From Halothiobacillaceae bacterium (GTDB lineage: Bacteria; Pseudomonadota; Gammaproteobacteria; Halothiobacillales; Halothiobacillaceae): 5,558 nucleotides of DNA. Location: NCBI GenBank assembly GCA_011380105.1, contig DRZW01000140.1, forward strand, positions 1 through 5,558, in the 5' to 3' direction. Each line of letters starts with the position of its first letter. Positions within the stretch are counted from its first letter, which is position 1. Below, piece by piece: positions 1-5,558 of the stretch. Below the pieces are notes generated by a model. It was not told the origin of the DNA. It saw nothing but the letters and a program-made list of their open reading frames with translations, and did no database searches. The translations under genes were made by a program, and so were the position numbers.

Positions 1-586
1 ACACCCGTCCAAGCAGAACAGCGGCTGTCGCAACATCCCGCCGCTGCAACGCTGATCGAACCCGGGTAGACGACACCCGCTGACCGTTAAGTGAGAATGT
101 CTCGGCGGCGAGCGCGCTAAATCCCGATAGCCTCGCTTGGTGCTGCAATAAACCAAAATCGCCGGCACGTTTGGCACCAAAACGAAAATCATCCCCGATG
201 ACCACACCGCAGGCACGCAGGGTACCGAGGAGAAGGGTTTGGATAAATTCAACTGGCGACATCGCGGCCAATTTGGCGTCAAAACGGGCCACGGCAAGAT
301 AATCCACAATGCCAAGCTCCGCCAGGGCATGATAACGCTCGCGCAGCCGGGTTAAACGCGCCACCGCCGGGATGCCACGCTGTTCGGCAAAATACTCCCG
401 GGGTAAGGGCTCAAAAATCAACACACATAACGCCCGCTTCTGGCTTTCGGCCATCGCTCGGGCCTGCTCGATCACCGCTTTGTGGCCACAGTGAACCCCA
501 TCGAAATTACCCACAGTTACCACCGCAGGCTCAGGCAAAGCCGCCAGACCGGGCTTGGTAGGAGCATGCAAACGGATTAGTTTCAT
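1..586 (-). CDS. ribF: Bifunctional riboflavin kinase/FAD synthetase RibF, N-terminal part (cut by window start)
   Basis: This gene encodes the cytoplasmic enzyme that phosphorylates riboflavin to FMN and adenylylates FMN to FAD. Reading the minus strand from the ATG at 584-586 gives 195 uninterrupted codons beginning MKLIRLHAPTK. The adenylyltransferase domain is seen nearly whole: the nucleotide-binding motif GNFDGVHCGH at about residues 26-35, the segment GDDFRFGAKRAGDFG at about residues 131-145, and the RVSSTRVRSAL motif near residues 171-181, corresponding to the ISSTxIR motif of the family. The HxGH-type motif has Cys where Leu is usual (GVHLGH), probably harmless. The C-terminal riboflavin kinase domain lies beyond position 1. 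A weak Shine-Dalgarno (TGAG on the minus strand, 593-596) sits 6 nt before the ATG. The gene is divergent from the ParA-like gene, whereas in many gammaproteobacteria murJ lies directly upstream in the same direction. Confidence 0.94.
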   Translation of the reverse strand, partial: MKLIRLHAPTKPGLAALPEPAVVTVGNFDGVHCGHKAVIEQARAMAESQKRALCVLIFEPLPREYFAEQRGIPAVARLTRLRERYHALAELGIVDYLAVARFDAKLAAMSPVEFIQTLLLGTLRACGVVIGDDFRFGAKRAGDFGLLQHQARLSGFSALAAETFSLNGQRVSSTRVRSALQRRDVATAAVLLGRV

Positions 587-657
587 CGAAAGCTCAGATT
601 CTCGGCAAGACAGATTAGAGAAGAAAACAGATATGATGCTACGTCGCGGCGCTGACA

Positions 658-686
658 ATGGCAAACGTGGTTATTCTTGGTATGCT
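658..686 (+). promoter_or_regulatory. Candidate extended -10 sigma-70 promoter for the ParA-like gene
   Basis: ATGGCA at 658-663 (4 of 6 to TTGACA) is followed by a 17-bp spacer and TATGCT at 681-686 (4 of 6 to TATAAT), preceded by the TG of an extended -10 element at 678-679. The start of transcription would fall near 693, giving a leader of about 50 nt before the ATG at 743. Such a start would exclude the in-frame TTG at 677 as a translation start. This is pattern matching only. Confidence 0.33.
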
Positions 687-690
687 GTGG

Positions 691-724
691 GGTTATTATT
701 CGCCAGAGCGCATCAATAATAGTC
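691..724 (+). repeat. Inverted repeat in the leader of the ParA-like gene (possible operator or RNA hairpin)
   Basis: TATTATT at 694-700 and AATAATA at 715-721 are perfect 7-bp inverted arms separated by 14 bp, so the half-site centres are 21 bp apart, two helical turns. As RNA the stem extends to 10 pairs (691-700 with 715-724) if two G-U pairs are allowed, with an inner CGC/GCG stem (701-703 with 708-710) closing a 4-nt loop. It begins at the predicted transcription start and ends just before the Shine-Dalgarno. It could be a dimeric-protein operator or a structured leader. AT-rich arms of this size can also occur by chance. Confidence 0.35.
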
Positions 725-730
725 AAAGGA
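725..730 (+). promoter_or_regulatory. Ribosome binding site that selects the ATG at 743
   Basis: AAAGGA at 725-730 lies 12 nt before the ATG at 743-745, somewhat longer than ideal spacing. No comparable site precedes the alternative in-frame TTG at 677, and residues from ATG 743 place the nucleotide-binding loop at the usual distance from the N-terminus for ParA proteins. Confidence 0.55.
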
Positions 731-742
731 ACAGATTCAGTT

Positions 743-1486
743 ATGGCCGAAGCCGTGGCATTATATTCCGTCAAAGGCGGGGTAGGTAAAACAGCCTCAG
801 TGGTTAATCTCGCTGCATTATCGGCCGCGCGCGGGCGCAAAACCCTGCTGTGGGATTTGGACCCACAGGGGGCTGCGTCTTGGTATTTACAAGCCGATGA
901 GAACCGTAAAGGCACAGCAAAAAAACTGCTCAAACCGAAATCAGCCGCCGCAGGCATCACCCCATCGGCCATAAAAAACCTCTGGGTACTCCCGACCCGA
1001 CAAGACCAACACCACTTAGAGCACCTGCTCGCTGAAAAAAAGGATTCCGGCTTTCGGGTTGCCAAAGTGCTCGACGGGCTGCTCGATGAATTCGAGGAAA
1101 TCTGGATAGACACACCGCCGGGACTTTCCCTATTGGCTGATAATGTGCTGCGCGCCTCAGATATGATTTTAGTACCAATCGTGCCCACGCATTTATCACT
1201 ACGTACTTGGCATCAGTTAAAGGCGCATTTAATGTCAGCGCGGATCAAACCCGGCAATGTCTCCGCCTTTTTGACCATGGTGGACCGTCGCCGGATTCTG
1301 CACCGGAATTTTGCCGAAAAACACCGCAGCGAGCTCCCAGAGCTACTCGAACCGCAGATACCCTATGCCTCACTGATCGAGCAAATGGGCGATACCCGCA
1401 TGCCCTCGGTACTCACCAACGCTCGCCATCCGGCGAGCCGCGCCTATATGAGCCTATGGCGAGCCATTGAGCAGCATTTCTCGTAA
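743..1486 (+). CDS. Orphan ParA/MinD-superfamily ATPase, 247 aa
   Basis: This is a cytoplasmic P-loop ATPase with the deviant Walker A motif KGGVGKT (residues 11-17; signature Lys11 and P-loop Lys16), a Walker A-prime motif LLWDLDPQG (residues 35-43; Asp38 and Asp40) and a Walker B-type motif IWIDTPPG (residues 120-127; Asp123). The segment VPTHLSLRT further on is also typical of the family. The second Thr of the canonical KGGVGKTT is Ala. The length fits ATPases without an N-terminal DNA-binding domain, and no MinD-like C-terminal amphipathic helix is evident. The LLWDLDPQGAA signature recalls, from memory, a widespread group of stand-alone ParA-family proteins often misnamed cobyrinic acid a,c-diamide synthase. 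No ParB gene is in the window, so a role in chromosome segregation cannot be claimed; positioning of a protein cargo is equally possible. The start at ATG 743 is preferred over the in-frame TTG at 677, which would add 22 residues unlike the family. Confidence 0.88.
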   Translation: MAEAVALYSVKGGVGKTASVVNLAALSAARGRKTLLWDLDPQGAASWYLQADENRKGTAKKLLKPKSAAAGITPSAIKNLWVLPTRQDQHHLEHLLAEKKDSGFRVAKVLDGLLDEFEEIWIDTPPGLSLLADNVLRASDMILVPIVPTHLSLRTWHQLKAHLMSARIKPGNVSAFLTMVDRRRILHRNFAEKHRSELPELLEPQIPYASLIEQMGDTRMPSVLTNARHPASRAYMSLWRAIEQHFS

Positions 1487-1521
1487 GCAAAGCTGTGAAA
1501 TTGCATCCATTCCAGCGGCAA

Positions 1522-3999
1522 TCAGCCATTTAATGCCTGATTGGGACTAATCCGGGTCATCTTCCAGCCCAGTGTAGGGGTCAGCAATGCAGCCAGCCCC
1601 AGGCCGACTAATGCCCCCCAAAACAGCAGGGCTAGATTAAACCCTGACGGAATATCGAACACCTGCGCACCCAACACCCAGCCGAGCATACCTGCAGCGA
1701 CCGCAGCCATCAGCCCCACCAGTAGCCCGAGCACCAAAAACTCAAACCCTAATGCAGCCAATACCGTTTTGCGTCGTGCGCCGAGCACCCGCAAAATCGC
1801 CGCTTCATTAACCCGCACCCGCTCGCTGGCTGTGAATGCGGAGAACAACACCACCAACCCGGCTGCCAGAGTAAAGAAGAATACATAGCCCACTGCCTGT
1901 GAGGCGCGGGCGATAACTTCGCGGACTTCATCTAGAATCCGGGTGACATCAAACACCGTTACAGTAGCAAATGCCCGCTGTAATGCCACTTGGGTTTCAA
2001 TGGCCTGATCAGGCGGCAGGTAAAAACTGGTAATGAACTGGCTGGGGGTGGCGCCCAAAATGGACTCAGGCGCGGTGACAAAAAAGTTTGGCTGCATCGA
2101 GTCCCAGTCAACCTCGCGGATACTGGTGATTTCAGCTGTATACTCTCGCCCGCTGATACGGAAGGTCAGCTCATCGCCTAATGACCAGCCTAGGGTTTCA
2201 GCTATGCCCTTATCCACCGAATAGCCATCATCCGGGAAGGTACCGGCTATAACCCGGTTGCCTTCAATTAACTTATCACTGCGCGAGAGATTGAACTCAC
2301 GGGTGGCCAAACGGTGGGCCTGACCCTGATACTGATCAAAATCAACCGGCTTCCCATGGTGTGCCACCCAGCGCCCGCGAATCATCGGATAAAAGCCGGC
2401 ATGCTCAATTGAACGCTGTTCGAGATACTCCTCGAAGTCCGCCCGTTCGTCTTGTTGAATATTAATCGCAAAATGATTAGGCGCATCTGCGGGCACCTGA
2501 GTCTGCCAGTTTTCAATCAAATCCCGCTGTACTATGGATAGCACCAAAATCGCCGTCACCCCTAAGGCGAGTGCTGCAATCTGTATCGCAGAGACCATCC
2601 TATCCTGCGCCATACGCGCTAAGCCAAACCGCGCCATCCCCGATACCGGCACCCGGCGAAGCAGGGTAATCAACCCCCAGGCCACACCCACAAACACAAC
2701 CAAGGCCAGACCAAGCCCGCCTAACACATAGCCGGTTAAAATCAGATCCTGCGCTTGTAGGTACACCAGCACGGCTATAGCTAGAAATCCGGCGGCAAAC
2801 AAACCCACAGCCGCAGGGCTAGCAGCCTGCTGGCTTTTGTTTAGTACCCGGTTGGGCGGGGTGTGGCGCAGCTTAACCAACGCGGGCATGGCAAAGCCAA
2901 ACAGAGCAATAATCGCAATCCCAACCCCCAAAAACACCGGCCCGATGCCCGGTGGCGGTAATTCAATGTCCAGCACCTGCCCCATCAGATCAGCCAGCGC
3001 CAATTGCACCAGCGCACCGATTAACACCCCCGGTATAGCCGCCAGCAACGCCAGCATCAACAAGCGAAGCCGATAAATACGGCCGATGGTCTTCGAGGAT
3101 GCCCCCATCGCCCGCATTAGCGCGGCGGCATTTTGTTGGACCTGGTTGTAATGCTTGGCGGCGATCACGAGTGCCGCACCCGCCAACAGCACCGCCACCA
3201 TGGAGGCTAAGCCAAGAAATTGCGCGGCGCGCTCAAAGGCGGTCGCAAACATCGGCTGACTGCCCTCCGGGCTTTGTAGTGAATAGCCCTCATCGAGCTG
3301 GGCGCGTAATCGATCTAGCAACGCACCATCCGCACTATCACCACGGCTGGCCACCAAGAGCGCATACGTCACTATGCTGGCCGGGGATACCAATTCGGTG
3401 GCCGCGAGATCATCGTGGTGCATCATCACCCGGGGGGCTGCCTGTGAAAACACATTACCCACATCCGGTTCGCGCTCGAGTACAGCGGCAACCTCAAGAC
3501 TGGCACGGCCCACTTCTAACTGATCACCCAATGATAAATCCAGTGCCGCCATCAGGCGCGGGGCCACCCAGACCGTACCGGGTTTGGGCCCGTGGCGCAC
3601 CACCTCACGGGTTTGTGTACCCTGGCTGATTTCCAGCTCGCCGCGCAGGGGATAAGCGGCATCCACCGCTTTCAATGAACTAAGCATGCTCTGCTCACCG
3701 GCGAGTACGACGGTGGGAAACTCCACTAACCGCGCTGTCTTTAAGCCCAATTCTTCGGCCTGTTCAGCGGGGGTTTCAATCGGATCACGCGATTCAATCC
3801 GCCCGTCGGCAGCCAGAAACTGTGCTGCTTGGGCTTTGATTCCAGATTCCACCCGATCCACAAAAAAACCCACCGAAGTCACCGAGGCTACGGCAATCAA
3901 TAGCGCGATCAGCATCGGGGTTAACAGACCGCTGACCAGCTCACGCTGCAAACCCTGCCAGGCGATACTCCAGATATTCGGCTGCGAGGTTTGCGTCAT
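1522..3999 (-). CDS. ybbP: YbbP-like ABC transporter permease, FtsX/MacB type, 825 aa
   Basis: This is the inner-membrane permease of a MacB/LolCDE-like ABC transporter, a group that works on substrates in the outer leaflet or periplasm rather than moving them through the membrane. About ten hydrophobic segments are visible, at residues ~25-45, 262-282, 308-330, 352-376, 395-415, 422-446, 468-490, 700-722, 745-775 and 786-808. Two large periplasmic regions (about 46-260 and 491-699) fit the tandem FtsX layout of YbbP. Family-like stretches include MRAMGASSKTIGRIYRLR (295-312) and its second-half counterpart LRVLGARRKTV (736-746), the FtsX coupling-helix regions, and REVDWDSMQPNFFV (628-641). 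The length is close to E. coli YbbP (about 804 aa). The ATG overlaps the ybbA stop in TCAT at 3996-3999 (ATGA on the minus strand), with a strong AGGGGG ribosome site 7 nt upstream. It is convergent with the ParA-like gene, 35 bp away, with no clear terminator between them. Confidence 0.94.
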   Translation of the reverse strand: MTQTSQPNIWSIAWQGLQRELVSGLLTPMLIALLIAVASVTSVGFFVDRVESGIKAQAAQFLAADGRIESRDPIETPAEQAEELGLKTARLVEFPTVVLAGEQSMLSSLKAVDAAYPLRGELEISQGTQTREVVRHGPKPGTVWVAPRLMAALDLSLGDQLEVGRASLEVAAVLEREPDVGNVFSQAAPRVMMHHDDLAATELVSPASIVTYALLVASRGDSADGALLDRLRAQLDEGYSLQSPEGSQPMFATAFERAAQFLGLASMVAVLLAGAALVIAAKHYNQVQQNAAALMRAMGASSKTIGRIYRLRLLMLALLAAIPGVLIGALVQLALADLMGQVLDIELPPPGIGPVFLGVGIAIIALFGFAMPALVKLRHTPPNRVLNKSQQAASPAAVGLFAAGFLAIAVLVYLQAQDLILTGYVLGGLGLALVVFVGVAWGLITLLRRVPVSGMARFGLARMAQDRMVSAIQIAALALGVTAILVLSIVQRDLIENWQTQVPADAPNHFAINIQQDERADFEEYLEQRSIEHAGFYPMIRGRWVAHHGKPVDFDQYQGQAHRLATREFNLSRSDKLIEGNRVIAGTFPDDGYSVDKGIAETLGWSLGDELTFRISGREYTAEITSIREVDWDSMQPNFFVTAPESILGATPSQFITSFYLPPDQAIETQVALQRAFATVTVFDVTRILDEVREVIARASQAVGYVFFFTLAAGLVVLFSAFTASERVRVNEAAILRVLGARRKTVLAALGFEFLVLGLLVGLMAAVAAGMLGWVLGAQVFDIPSGFNLALLFWGALVGLGLAALLTPTLGWKMTRISPNQALNG

Positions 4000-4706
4000 G
4001 ACCTTGCCCCCTGCTCGGTTGCACTTCCGGCCTGAACATGAATGCTGCGATCACAAAGTTTGGCCAGTTTCGGGTCGTGCGTTACCAGCACCAGCGTGGT
4101 GTTATATTGCTCGCGCAAAGAGAACAGCAGATCAATAATATGCTGACCGGTGGCGTGATCGAGCGAACCGGTAGGTTCATCGGCAAACAAAATCGCCGGG
4201 CGAATCACAAACGCGCGCGCCAAGGCCACACGCTGCTGCTCGCCGCCGGAAAGCTGCTTGGGCAGATGCGTTAAGCGATCAGCTAAACCCACCTCCTCCA
4301 AGGCTGCTTTAGCGCGTGCCTGCGCATCACGAGCACCGGATAATTCCAGCGGCAGGGCGACGTTTTCCAAAGCATTTAAGCCATCAATCAACTGAAATGA
4401 CTGAAAGACAAAACCGACCCGATTAGCCCGCACAGCGGCCCGGCCATCCTCGTCCAAATCCGTCAGACACTGGTTATCGAGAACCACCCGGCCTTTGGTG
4501 GGTGCATCGAGTCCGGCCATCAGGGATAGCAGGGTCGATTTACCCGCCCCGGAAGGGCCAATTAACGCAACTGCTTCACCCGGCAAGATTTGCAGACTAA
4601 CCTCGTGCACAATAGTCAGTGGTTGCGGGGTATATACTTGCTGACTAACCTGATCGAGTTCGATAATCGGCTGATTGACTTTATTTGCTTGAGACTGATC
4701 TGACAT
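3996..4706 (-). CDS. ybbA: YbbA-like ABC transporter ATP-binding subunit, 236 aa
   Basis: This is the cytoplasmic ATPase that pairs with YbbP, in the LolD/MacB family. All nucleotide-binding motifs are intact: Walker A GPSGAGKST at residues 50-58, Q-loop Gln102 in FVFQSFQL, signature LSGGEQQ at 152-158, Walker B ILFADEP at 172-178 with catalytic Glu177, and switch His210 in VTHD. The text NALENVALPLELSG and LFADEPTGSLD closely matches E. coli YbbA as I recall it. LolD is the main alternative, but the 825-aa double-FtsX partner and the divergent tesA favour YbbA. The N-terminus is roughly nine residues longer than in E. coli. No other start codon lies near the N-terminus, so ATG 4704-4706 is the best start, although no strong Shine-Dalgarno precedes it. 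That ATG overlaps the start codon of tesA on the other strand. Confidence 0.95.
   Translation of the reverse strand: MSDQSQANKVNQPIIELDQVSQQVYTPQPLTIVHEVSLQILPGEAVALIGPSGAGKSTLLSLMAGLDAPTKGRVVLDNQCLTDLDEDGRAAVRANRVGFVFQSFQLIDGLNALENVALPLELSGARDAQARAKAALEEVGLADRLTHLPKQLSGGEQQRVALARAFVIRPAILFADEPTGSLDHATGQHIIDLLFSLREQYNTTLVLVTHDPKLAKLCDRSIHVQAGSATEQGARS
4007..4012 (-). promoter_or_regulatory. Ribosome binding site of ybbP inside ybbA
   Basis: The minus strand reads AGGGGG here, 7 nt before the ybbP ATG and within the last codons of ybbA. It supports ATG 3997-3999 as the real start and suggests that ybbP is translated both by reinitiation after ybbA and from its own site. Confidence 0.65.
4638..4667 (+). 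promoter_or_regulatory. Candidate promoter for tesA-murJ within ybbA
   Basis: TTGCTG at 4638-4643, an 18-bp spacer and GATAAT at 4662-4667 (5 of 6 to TATAAT) would start transcription near 4674, about 30 nt before the tesA ATG. The -35 match is poor. A second, weaker option is TTGACT at 4675-4680 with ATCTGA at 4698-4703, which would start near 4710 and leave only the GTG at 4750 as a start. Because the two start codons touch, any tesA promoter adjacent to the gene must lie in ybbA. Confidence 0.25.
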
Positions 4707-5394
4707 GAATAATCCGCACAGTTTACGCTACCGCCTCACGGCGGGGACAGTGAAAATCTTAATATTACTGGTAGTGAGTATAGGACAACCACAGGCCAAC
4801 CAACCCGAGCCGATCACCGCGATGGTGTTTGGCGACTCGCTTTCGGCCGCCTACAACCTACCTGAGGAACAAGGCTGGGTGGCTTTACTGGAGCAAAAAC
4901 TGGCTGACAAAACGGATCGCGATTTTTACATTATCAACGCTTCAATCAGCGGTGAAACCACCAGCGGTGGTAAAAGCCGGCTAGGTGAGGTTTTGCATGA
5001 CCGAGATATTGATTATTTGTTGCTGGAGCTTGGTGCCAATGACGGGCTACGCGGTCTGCCGTTATCACGCATTGAGGCGAATCTGCGCGCTATCATCGAG
5101 CAGGCTCAGGATCAAGGCATTAAGGTAATTCTGCTCGGGATTATGCTGCCGGTCAATTATGGGCCGCACTACAACGAACCCTTCGCCAAACTCTTCATCA
5201 AACTGGGGGAGGAATATCAACTACCCACCCTGCCCTTTCTGCTCGAAGATGTCGCCACCAAACGCGAACTGATGATGGATGATGGCATCCACCCGAATGC
5301 CGAGGGACAGCAACACATTTTACGCAATGTCTGGCAACTGCTCATGCCGATCTGGGATTTGCCCGCGTTGCAAGATTTGACCGATAACCGATGA
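4705..5394 (+). CDS. tesA: TesA-like GDSL esterase / acyl-CoA thioesterase I / lysophospholipase L1, 229 aa
   Basis: This is a periplasmic SGNH-family hydrolase acting on acyl thioesters, lysophospholipids and other esters. The four SGNH blocks are present: block I FGDSLSAAY with nucleophile Ser45, block II Gly83 in NASISGETTSGG, block III Asn112 in ELGANDGLRG, and block V DGIHP with Asp193 and His196. An N-terminal export signal is visible: basic residues at Arg8, Arg10 and Lys17, a hydrophobic core KILILLVVSIG, then a short polar region with cleavage probable near residues 27-31. The mature enzyme would be about 200 residues, close to E. coli TesA with a slightly longer C-terminus. The ATG at 4705-4707 overlaps the divergent ybbA ATG and has only a weak GAG upstream. 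A GTG at 4750, preceded closely by GGGGA, would give a shorter signal peptide starting at residue 16. The gene ends in an ATGA overlap with murJ. Confidence 0.94.
   Translation: MNNPHSLRYRLTAGTVKILILLVVSIGQPQANQPEPITAMVFGDSLSAAYNLPEEQGWVALLEQKLADKTDRDFYIINASISGETTSGGKSRLGEVLHDRDIDYLLLELGANDGLRGLPLSRIEANLRAIIEQAQDQGIKVILLGIMLPVNYGPHYNEPFAKLFIKLGEEYQLPTLPFLLEDVATKRELMMDDGIHPNAEGQQHILRNVWQLLMPIWDLPALQDLTDNR
4731..4744. repeat. Small GC-rich hairpin near the tesA and ybbA starts
   Basis: CCGCC (4731-4735) and GGCGG (4740-4744) are perfect 5-bp arms around a 4-base loop. On the plus strand the hairpin ends just before the alternative tesA start GTG at 4750. On the minus strand it would sit in the ybbA leader, about 24 nt before the ybbA ATG. 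It is short and could be accidental, but all five pairs are G-C, so it could fold in either transcript. Confidence 0.3.
4777..4803 (-). promoter_or_regulatory. Weak candidate promoter for ybbA-ybbP within tesA
   Basis: On the minus strand TATACT (plus-strand 4777-4782, 5 of 6 to TATAAT) has TTGGTT (4798-4803) upstream at a short 15-bp spacing. Transcription would start about 65-70 nt before the ybbA ATG, inside the tesA signal-peptide region. The spacing is suboptimal, so this is only a place to look. Confidence 0.15.
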
Positions 5395-5558
5395 GTTTAT
5401 TTAAAAACGCCTCCACCATCGGCGTAATGACCCTGCTCTCACGGGTGCTGGGGTTTGTCCGCGATGTCTTGCTGGCGCGGGTTTTTGGGGCAACACCGGC
5501 CACTGATGCGTTTTTTGTGGTCTTTAAAATCCCCAATTTTTTCCGGCGACTGTTTGCT
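5391..5558 (+). CDS. murJ: Lipid II flippase MurJ (MviN), N-terminal 56 residues (cut by window end)
   Basis: This is the inner-membrane MOP-superfamily flippase that moves lipid II to the periplasmic face for peptidoglycan synthesis. The 56 visible residues run without a break from ATG 5391-5393 to the window edge and include SRVLGFVRD (17-25), ATDAFFVVFKIPN (37-49) and FRRLFA (51-56). Arg18, Arg24, Asp39 and Arg52, functionally important positions in E. coli MurJ, are present at the same numbers, which fixes the start with confidence. The start overlaps the tesA stop in ATGA at 5391-5394, and no Shine-Dalgarno is evident upstream. Translation probably depends on ribosomes finishing tesA, and transcription on read-through from tesA. 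The rest of the protein (about 450 residues or more in the family) lies outside the window. Confidence 0.96.
   Translation, partial: MSLFKNASTIGVMTLLSRVLGFVRDVLLARVFGATPATDAFFVVFKIPNFFRRLFA

Noticed and set aside
677..742. A 22-residue N-terminal extension of the ParA-like protein starting at TTG 677.
   Set aside because: TTG is a poor start without a ribosome site, the candidate -10 element and predicted transcription start lie downstream of it, and the ATG at 743 has AAAGGA upstream and gives the usual P-loop position.
587..742. A ribF promoter, for example TTGTCA followed by CATATC on the minus strand.
   Set aside because: The -35 matches 5 of 6 but the -10 only 3 of 6, with no supporting feature, so it was not listed as a feature. 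A ribF promoter probably lies somewhere in this gap.
583..1188. A 201-aa minus-strand open frame that ends in an ATGA overlap with the ribF start codon, suggesting a coupled gene upstream of ribF.
   Set aside because: It lies antisense over most of the ParA-like coding region, has a Ser- and Ala-rich composition typical of a shadow frame, and shows no recognisable domain. The ParA frame has complete ATPase motifs. The overlap with ribF is most simply coincidence.
1500..1522. ATTGC/GCAAT inverted repeat as a bidirectional terminator between the convergent genes.
   Set aside because: The stem is only 5 bp with a 13-nt loop, is AT-containing, and is followed by no proper U-tract on either strand.
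3099..3629. A 176-aa plus-strand open frame opposite ybbP, rich in Pro, Arg and His.
   Set aside because: The composition is that expected from reading a GC-rich membrane protein gene on the wrong strand. No domain or signal was seen, and ybbP is continuous through it.
4595..4651. A 9-bp direct repeat GACTAACCT at 4595-4603 and 4643-4651.
   Set aside because: Both copies encode Val-Ser segments of YbbA with the same codons (EVSLQ and QVSQQ). This looks like codon coincidence, and there is no third copy nearby.
5342..5536. A 64-aa minus-strand open frame across the tesA-murJ junction.
   Set aside because: It is antisense to the highly conserved MurJ N-terminus and TesA C-terminus and has no recognisable content.

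Overview
The window looks like chromosomal core-genome DNA from a Gram-negative proteobacterium, most likely a gammaproteobacterium. It holds a RibF, a YbbA/YbbP ABC transporter divergent from TesA, and a MurJ whose first 56 residues keep the same numbering of key residues as E. coli MurJ. I see no phage, transposon, CRISPR, tRNA or rRNA signal. Base composition looks even and moderately GC-rich throughout. I do not assign a genus.

Layout from left to right. Positions 1-586 (minus) carry the N-terminal 195 codons of ribF, cut by the window edge. Positions 587-742 are the largest non-coding gap (156 bp), a divergent control region with a plausible extended -10 promoter and a dyad for the next gene. 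Positions 743-1486 (plus) encode an orphan ParA-type ATPase with no ParB partner in view. A 35-bp gap separates it from the convergent ybbP. Positions 1522-3999 and 3996-4706 (minus) are ybbP (permease) and ybbA (ATPase), overlapping by 4 bp. Positions 4705-5394 (plus) are tesA, whose start codon overlaps the start codon of ybbA by two bases. Positions 5391-5558 (plus) are the start of murJ, overlapping tesA by 4 bp and cut by the window edge. No stretch longer than 300 bases lacks a gene.

How the genes fit together. YbbA and YbbP should form a MacB/LolCDE-like (type VII) ABC transporter. TesA is a periplasmic GDSL esterase/thioesterase/lysophospholipase. The ybbAP-tesA divergent arrangement is conserved in gammaproteobacteria, which suggests a joint role in removing or processing hydrophobic or acylated molecules at the inner membrane. 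MurJ, the lipid II flippase, appears translationally coupled to tesA here. RibF makes FMN and FAD. In many gammaproteobacteria murJ and ribF are adjacent and co-oriented. Here they point away from each other with about 4.8 kb between them, which a single inversion could explain.

Nothing in the window is clearly a new biological system. The points most worth a second look are the fused start codons of ybbA and tesA (no room for a conventional intergenic promoter), the tesA-murJ coupling, the ribF/murJ rearrangement, and the orphan ParA with its dyad-containing leader.
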